Assembly: GCA_021828835.1 (NCBI GenBank) | Contig: JAJZCY010000005.1 | Coordinates: 1 to 37,161 of the forward strand | DNA from: Acidobacteriota bacterium | GTDB taxonomy: Bacteria > Acidobacteriota > Terriglobia > Terriglobales > Acidobacteriaceae | DNA length: 37,161 nt | Direction of reading: 5' to 3' | In this document: one piece after another, positions 32,854-37,161 of the stretch | Position numbering within the stretch: the stretch's first letter is position 1 | How the letters are laid out: the number at the start of each line of letters is the position of its first letter | The notes under the pieces: generated by a model | Database searches by the model: none | What the model saw: the letters and a program-made list of their open reading frames with translations, nothing else | What the model was told of the DNA's origin: nothing | Position numbers and translations under genes: made by a program

Positions 32854-33360
32854 ATGGCAGGCGGGCGCAAACCGGTGGTGGTTCGCAGGTTCTCGCGCGA
32901 CTGGTTTGCGGGTTACGCGGAGCAGTCACTGGGAGAGAACCGGTCGGAGCTGGAGATTCTGGATCCGGCCGGCAAGGTGCTGCACCTGGGTTGGGAGCAG
33001 GTGAAGTGGGTCTGTTACGTGCGCGAACTGCCCGCCCCTTCTTCCGATTCCTCGAATCCGGAGCGGCTGGTGCAGAAGCGGTTTGCGGTGCGGCCGCGCA
33101 CCGCCGGGGTGTGGCTGCGCATGACGCTGAACGACGGCGAGGAACTGGAGGGGCTGGCGGCGAATGATGCGTCGCTGGTGAACGGCGCGGGCCTGCTGCT
33201 GACGCCGCCCGACACGCGCTCCAACACCCAGCGCATCTACGTGCCCCGGCAGGCCATTCAGGCGCTGGAGGTGGTCAGCCTGATCGGGGCTTCGGCGCGC
33301 AAGCGGACGGAAAAAGTCGAGCAGCCCGAGCTATTTGCGGAGCGGGAACCGGGAGTCTGA
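32854..33360 (+). CDS. Small conserved-looking protein of unknown function (168 aa)
   Basis: I do not recognise an experimentally characterised family. The product is soluble: it begins MAGGRKPVVVRRFSRDWFAGYAEQSLG, has strands such as ELEILDPAGKVLHLGWEQVKWVCYVREL and a second block GVWLRMTLNDGEELEGLAANDASLVNGAGLLLTPPDTRSNTQRIYVPRQAIQALEVVSLIG. This twofold pattern (strand, gly-rich turn, PRQAI helix) resembles the PilZ-like/DUF6982-type proteins seen in Acidobacteriota; I am not sure of that. The ATG at 32854 lies 8 nt after GACAAT with no ribosome-binding site. The ORF-track start at 32788 adds an Arg-rich stretch that looks non-coding. It precedes the membrane protein by 35 bp. Confidence 0.7.
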   Translation: MAGGRKPVVVRRFSRDWFAGYAEQSLGENRSELEILDPAGKVLHLGWEQVKWVCYVRELPAPSSDSSNPERLVQKRFAVRPRTAGVWLRMTLNDGEELEGLAANDASLVNGAGLLLTPPDTRSNTQRIYVPRQAIQALEVVSLIGASARKRTEKVEQPELFAEREPGV

Positions 33361-33382
33361 AGGCCTGGCGCGCGTTTTCTCC

Positions 33383-33388
33383 TACAAT
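33383..33388 (+). promoter_or_regulatory. -10-like TACAAT seven nt before a GTG start
   Basis: TACAAT (5 of 6 to consensus) ends 7 nt before GTG 33396. There is no spaced ribosome-binding site apart from gggga touching the start. The geometry fits leaderless transcription. No clear -35 is seen. Confidence 0.35.
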
Positions 33389-33395
33389 ATGGGGA

Positions 33396-34325
33396 GTGCC
33401 GCCGACTGTCCCCCATCGCGCGCAAGCCAATCTCACTGACACTTGCCTGCCGCTCCGCGAGAGCGTGCGCACCGTGGTTCATGCCGCTGTGGTGCGCCGC
33501 CGCGAGGCGCCGGCGGCGGTGCGCTACTGGCACCTGCTCAGCCTGGACGCGCCCACGGTAGCCGTCGTGTGGTCGCTGGCCTTTGCCTGGCTCGCCCATG
33601 TGCGATTGCCGCTGTGGCTTTTGCTGTTGCAGGCCCAGGTGGTGTGGGCCGTATATGTGGGCGACCGGCTGCTTGATGCGCGTACGGGATTGCGCCAACG
33701 GGATGGCGAGGAGCTGCGCGAGCGGCACTTCTTCCACTGGCGGCACCGGGCGGTGCTGACGCCGCTGGCGGTGCTAGCTTCGGGCGCGGCTGCCTGCATC
33801 ATTTGGCGCTGGATGCCGGTGATGGCGAAGGAGCGCAGCTCGATGTTGGGCGCGGCTTCGCTGGCCTACTTTGCGCGTGTTCATACCGGCGGGGCGGCTT
33901 CGCGGCTACGGCGGTTCGCGACCAAAGAGTTGCTGGTTGGAGTACTGTTCACCACCGGCTGCGCGCTGCCGGCCTGGTCGCGCGGTGGATCGTCCTGGAC
34001 GCTGCTGGCCGCCGCCTTCTACTTCGCGGCCCTCGCCTGGCTGAACTGCCGGGCCATCGAAGAGTGGGAGTCGGGTGCCTTGCCGAGTGGAATCTGGCGC
34101 AAGGCGCAATGGATCGCCGCGGTGGGCTTCACGGCTGCCGGGCTGGTGGTCTGCTTCGACGCGCGCACCGCAGTGCTGCTGGCAGCCGGCGCGGCGAGCG
34201 CATTTCTGCTGGGCGCGCTGGACCGCATGCGCCCGCGCATGACGGCTGTGTTGCTGCGCGCCGCCGCCGACCTGGTGCTGTTGACGCCGGCGCTGGTGCT
34301 GGCCGCGCAATGGGTGCGGAGGTGA
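33396..34325 (+). CDS. Polytopic membrane protein, possibly UbiA-like
   Basis: The 309-residue protein (GTG start) has about seven to eight hydrophobic helices (VAVVWSLAFAWLA, LPLWLLLLQAQVVWAVYVG, VLTPLAVLASGAAACIIW and others). The stretch YVGDRLLDARTGL after the second helix resembles the first Asp motif (DxxxD) of UbiA-type prenyltransferases, but the second conserved Asp motif is not evident, so I call it only UbiA-like at most. It lies between a small unknown protein and a methyltransferase; the three could be an operon, because this gene overlaps the methyltransferase reading frame by 4-16 nt depending on the start. A prenyl- or lipid-modifying pathway is an attractive but unproven idea. 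Confidence 0.6.
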   Translation: MPPTVPHRAQANLTDTCLPLRESVRTVVHAAVVRRREAPAAVRYWHLLSLDAPTVAVVWSLAFAWLAHVRLPLWLLLLQAQVVWAVYVGDRLLDARTGLRQRDGEELRERHFFHWRHRAVLTPLAVLASGAAACIIWRWMPVMAKERSSMLGAASLAYFARVHTGGAASRLRRFATKELLVGVLFTTGCALPAWSRGGSSWTLLAAAFYFAALAWLNCRAIEEWESGALPSGIWRKAQWIAAVGFTAAGLVVCFDARTAVLLAAGAASAFLLGALDRMRPRMTAVLLRAAADLVLLTPALVLAAQWVRR

Positions 34326-35029
34326 ACTCCGCCGTGTCTGGAGTCTGCGATGCGGAGCGCACGCACCGCATCGAGAAGCCCGCGAACTTCGATCGCCTTG
34401 CCGCGCTCTACCGCTGGATGGAGTGGTGCAGCTTCGGGCCCTTCCTGAGTTGGTGCCGGTGCGCATTTCTTTCTCATCTGAGAGATCGCCGGCGCGGCCT
34501 GGTGCTCGGCGACGGGGACGGCCGCTTCACGGCGCGGCTGCTGCGCGAGAATCCTCATATTCGCATTGACGCCGTGGACGCCAGCGCTGCCATGCTGCGC
34601 AGGCTCGCGCGCAGAGGCAGCCGGCAGGGAGCAGGGCGGGTGCGAACCTTCCGCGCCGATGCGCGGACTTGGCAGCCGGCGAGCGACGGCTACGATCTCA
34701 TCGCCACGCATTTCTTTCTGGATTGCCTGACCACCGAAGAGGTCCGCGCCCTGGCGTTGAAGCTGCGCGCCGCCGCTGCGCCGGGCGCGGTGTGGGTGGT
34801 GTCGGAGTTTGCCGAGCCGGCAAACGGCTTGGGGCGTCTGTTCGCGCGTCCCGTGGTGGCGTCGCTTTATTGGGCCTTCGCCTGCATGACGGGCCTGCGC
34901 GTGCGGCGCTTGCCGCAGCACGGCGCGGCCTTGCGCGAGGCCGGCTTCGCGCTGGCGCGGCGCAAAACCTGGCTGGGCGGAATGCTGGCGAGCGAACGAT
35001 GGACGCCAAGCAGTTCGACAGGCTCTTGA
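34310..35029 (+). CDS. Class I SAM-dependent methyltransferase
   Basis: The protein is about 239 residues, with a Rossmann-type methyltransferase core: motif I LVLGDGDGRFTARLL, the acidic end of strand 2 IDAVDASAAMLRRLA, motif around RTFRADARTWQPASDGYDLIATHFFLDCL, and a late strand GAVWVVSEFAEP. It methylates a small molecule or lipid of unknown kind. The start is uncertain: ATG 34310 (used here), GTG 34322 (overlapping the upstream stop by 4 nt) and GTG 34334 are in frame; ggagg sits at 34318-34322. Translational coupling with the membrane protein is likely in any case. A membrane-linked substrate is suggested by that neighbour. Confidence 0.78.
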   Translation: MGAEVNSAVSGVCDAERTHRIEKPANFDRLAALYRWMEWCSFGPFLSWCRCAFLSHLRDRRRGLVLGDGDGRFTARLLRENPHIRIDAVDASAAMLRRLARRGSRQGAGRVRTFRADARTWQPASDGYDLIATHFFLDCLTTEEVRALALKLRAAAAPGAVWVVSEFAEPANGLGRLFARPVVASLYWAFACMTGLRVRRLPQHGAALREAGFALARRKTWLGGMLASERWTPSSSTGS

Positions 35030-35055
35030 TCTACACTGCTGGCAATACTTCAATC

Positions 35056-36897
35056 GTGAGAAGGAAGCCTGTCTTGATCAGAACCTCCCGCCCAGCCCTC
35101 CTTGTTTCGGCCCTTTTCCTGCTCGGATGTTTCCCCGCTCTCCATGCGCAGAAGCTGCCGCTGGCGCAGCCCAGCGCCGCGCCGGCCTCGCTTGCGGATC
35201 GCCGCCAGGCGCTCAACCAGATATTCCATGACTTCTGGGAGGACACGCTCAAGCACGATCCCGAGTTCGCTTCGACGCTGGGCGACAAGCGGTACAACGA
35301 TCAGATCTCCGACTACTCGGTGGCCGCCTATAATGATCAGCTCGCCCGCGAGCAGGGCTTTCTGATGCGGCTGCTGGCCATCGATCCGAGCGGATTCACG
35401 GAGCAGGAAGCGCTCAGCCAGCGCATGCTGGAGCGCCGCTTCGAGGACGACGAGGCGGCCGCGCAGTTCAAGGAATGGGAGATGCCGATCACCCAGATGG
35501 GCGGCATCTATTCGGTATATCCGCAACTGGTGGCCGAGCTGAGCTTTACCACCGAGAAGGATTACGACGACTGGATCGCGCGCCTGCATGCGCTGCCCGA
35601 GGCCTTCGCGCAGGTGATGACGAACATGTCGATCGGCATGCAGGATCACCGCGTGCCGCCGCGCTATCTGCTGGAGAAGGCGCTGACCCAGGTGAGCGAG
35701 CTGGCCCACGAGAAGCCGGAAGATTCGCCGCTGGCCGCGCCGCTCCAATCATTTCCCGCCTCCATCACGCCGGCCGAGCAGCAGCGCATCCGCACGGAGA
35801 TGCTGGAGGCAATCGCCAAGGAAGATCTGCCCGCCTATCAGCGGCTCGAGCGCTTTATGCGTGTGAGTTACGTTCCGGCGGGCCGCACCGAGCCCGGCCT
35901 CTGGGCGCTCCCCGACGGCGCAGCCTATTACCGCTTCCTGGTGGAGCGGGTGACCGACACCAACCTCACGCCCGATCAGATTCACCAGATCGGGCTGGAT
36001 GAGGTGAAGAAGGACGAGGCGGCGATGCTGGCCATCGCCCAGAAGCTTGGCTTCAAGGATCTGGCCAGTTTCGAGGCAAGTCTCAAGACGAATCCCAAGC
36101 TGCATCCGGCCTCGGGGCAGGCGCTGCTCGATGCCTACAAAGGCTATCTGGGACCCATGCAAGCCAAGCTGCCGCAGTTGTTCGGCCATCTGCCCAAGGC
36201 CAAGTTCGAAGTAGAGCCGGTGCCCGCGTACATGGCGAAGACCGCTCCGCCGGCCTACTACGAGCCGGGCGCGCCAGATGGCAGCCGGCCGGGGCGGCTG
36301 CGCATCGATACCTACGACGCCGCGCAGCGCAACCTCTATGACGTAGAGGCGATTGCCTATCACGAGGGGCTTCCCGGGCACCATCTCCAGATCTCGCTGG
36401 CGCAGGAGATGCAGGGGCTGCCCGAGTTCCGCCGCTACCTGGGCGACTACACCTCCTACACCGAAGGCTGGGCGCTCTATGCCGAGCAACTGGGCAAGGA
36501 TGTGGGCTTCTACCAGGATCCCTACTCGGATTACGGGCGGCTGGAGAGCGACATGTGGCGCGCCATCCGCCTGGTGGTGGATACCGGCGTTCACTCGCAG
36601 CACTGGACGCGCCAGCAGATGGTGGATTACTTCCACCAGCATTCGGCGATCGATGAGGCCAGCGTGCAGGCGGAGGTGGACCGCTACATTGCCTGGCCGG
36701 GACAGGCGCTGGCTTACAAGATCGGGCAACTGGAGATTCTAGGCTTGCGCGACAAGGCGCGGAAGGCGCTGGGTCCGAAGTTCGATCTGCGCGCCTTCCA
36801 CGACGAAATTCTGGATGCCGGGGCGCTGCCGCTGGACATGCTGGATGCCCGCGTGACGGCCTGGATTGCAGCACAGAAGGGGACCGCGGCACAGTAA
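35056..36897 (+). CDS. DUF885 family exported protein (putative metallopeptidase)
   Basis: The 613-residue protein belongs to the DUF885 family, recognised by the late zinc-metalloprotease-like motif AIAYHEGLPGHHLQISLA (HExxxxxHH form) with the downstream glutamate block YTEGWALYAEQLGKDVG and the C-terminal WPGQALAYKIGQLEILGLRDKA. Known members are exported and some have peptidase activity; the substrate here is unknown. A signal peptide is at the N-terminus (LLVSALFLLGCFPALHAQ); the LLGC could be a lipobox, so it may be a lipoprotein. I chose GTG 35056 because it directly precedes the basic and hydrophobic signal; ATG 34999 is in frame but overlaps the methyltransferase by 31 nt and adds 19 residues. 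The ORF-track start at 34669 is wrong. Confidence 0.85.
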   Translation: MRRKPVLIRTSRPALLVSALFLLGCFPALHAQKLPLAQPSAAPASLADRRQALNQIFHDFWEDTLKHDPEFASTLGDKRYNDQISDYSVAAYNDQLAREQGFLMRLLAIDPSGFTEQEALSQRMLERRFEDDEAAAQFKEWEMPITQMGGIYSVYPQLVAELSFTTEKDYDDWIARLHALPEAFAQVMTNMSIGMQDHRVPPRYLLEKALTQVSELAHEKPEDSPLAAPLQSFPASITPAEQQRIRTEMLEAIAKEDLPAYQRLERFMRVSYVPAGRTEPGLWALPDGAAYYRFLVERVTDTNLTPDQIHQIGLDEVKKDEAAMLAIAQKLGFKDLASFEASLKTNPKLHPASGQALLDAYKGYLGPMQAKLPQLFGHLPKAKFEVEPVPAYMAKTAPPAYYEPGAPDGSRPGRLRIDTYDAAQRNLYDVEAIAYHEGLPGHHLQISLAQEMQGLPEFRRYLGDYTSYTEGWALYAEQLGKDVGFYQDPYSDYGRLESDMWRAIRLVVDTGVHSQHWTRQQMVDYFHQHSAIDEASVQAEVDRYIAWPGQALAYKIGQLEILGLRDKARKALGPKFDLRAFHDEILDAGALPLDMLDARVTAWIAAQKGTAAQ

Positions 36898-37005
36898 GTT
36901 GCGCGCCGCGCCTGCTATCCTTTTTCCGTCTCGTCAGGCACATCAAAAAGTGACCTGTGGCGGAAGCCTTCGCAGGAGGGCGATCTCAACGAGAGTTGGA
37001 GTGCT

Positions 37006-37161
37006 ATGAAGAGGTATTTTGGATTGACTTTATTTTTTGCCGTTGCGGCTTGCGCTGTGCATGCGCAGACGGTGACGACTACAGTATGTAACGTGCTGAA
37101 TAACCCCAAGGCCTTCGACGGCAAGATGGTGCAGATCAAAGGCACGGTGATCGCGAGTTTC
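37006..37161 (+). CDS. Small exported protein, cut by the window end
   Basis: Not in the ORF track because it has no stop inside the window. The frame from ATG 37006 is open to the last base (52 codons). It begins with a clear signal peptide (MKRYFGLTLFFAVAACAVHAQ) followed by TVTTTVCNVLNNPKAFDGKMVQIKGTVIASF, a beta-strand-rich start with one cysteine that may pair in the periplasm. The ribosome-binding site gagttggag lies 4-5 nt upstream of the ATG. The product is likely periplasmic or surface; I do not know the family. It is 108 bp after the DUF885 gene on the same strand and may be independently transcribed. Confidence 0.75.
   Translation, partial: MKRYFGLTLFFAVAACAVHAQTVTTTVCNVLNNPKAFDGKMVQIKGTVIASF

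Overview
The window looks like a chromosomal segment of a high-GC, Gram-negative, free-living bacterium, most likely an Acidobacteriota of the Terriglobia/Acidobacteriaceae type. That placement is inference. It rests on the gene families present (two seven-helix membrane SpoIIE phosphatases, a very large PIG-L protein, a DUF885 protein, a Tat-exported GH28 enzyme, a coiled-coil outer-membrane barrel protein, MsrPQ, both GluRS and GlnRS) and on uniform codon and base use. I saw no rRNA, tRNA, CRISPR array, prophage or insertion sequence. The segment reads as ordinary chromosome with a few accessory insertions.

Layout, left to right. (1) 0-8.3 kb: the 3' end of pgeF; an HU-family protein gene (-) with a strong terminator and a nested inverted-repeat leader; a dolichyl-phosphate-sugar-type glycosyltransferase; two tandem paralogous membrane PP2C phosphatases; thpR; dapD (-); and a small conserved-looking hypothetical (-). 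(2) 8.5-12.5 kb: rnhB, then on the minus strand msrP-msrQ (periplasmic methionine sulfoxide repair) and an APC permease. (3) 12.5-19.2 kb: exported functions, namely a 949-aa PIG-L deacetylase-like protein, a coiled-coil porin-like protein and a GH28-like protein. (4) 19.2-23.3 kb: gltX, a FitAB/VapBC-type toxin-antitoxin pair with its own promoter and terminator, then glnS. (5) 23.4-28.5 kb: a one-helix hypothetical and an ECF sigma factor (+), converging on a minus-strand group: HNH endonuclease, a degenerate sigma-54-type AAA+/Fis regulator, a kinase fused to a RapZ C-terminal domain, and a MurU-like sugar-1-phosphate nucleotidyltransferase. (6) 29-37 kb: an unusually arranged RecQ helicase, proC, an acyltransferase-3 membrane protein, a small unknown protein, a polytopic membrane protein, a methyltransferase, a DUF885 protein, and the start of a small exported protein cut by the window end.

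The most interesting part is the minus-strand group at 24.7-27.9 kb. A predicted anomeric sugar kinase (AmgK-like) is fused to the domain that in RapZ senses amino-sugar phosphate, and it overlaps a MurU-like uridylyltransferase by 4 nt. Upstream lies an AAA+/Fis protein that has lost the sigma-54 contact loop and the Walker B glutamate. This suggests a peptidoglycan-sugar salvage module with built-in sensing. Other notable signals are a toxin-antitoxin module between two glutamyl/glutaminyl-tRNA synthetase genes, a short repeat (GCAGCGAGTCAGC-type) at five gene ends, several start codons sitting 6-9 nt after a -10-like hexamer with no ribosome-binding site (possible leaderless mRNAs), and a phased triple repeat between pgeF and the HU gene.
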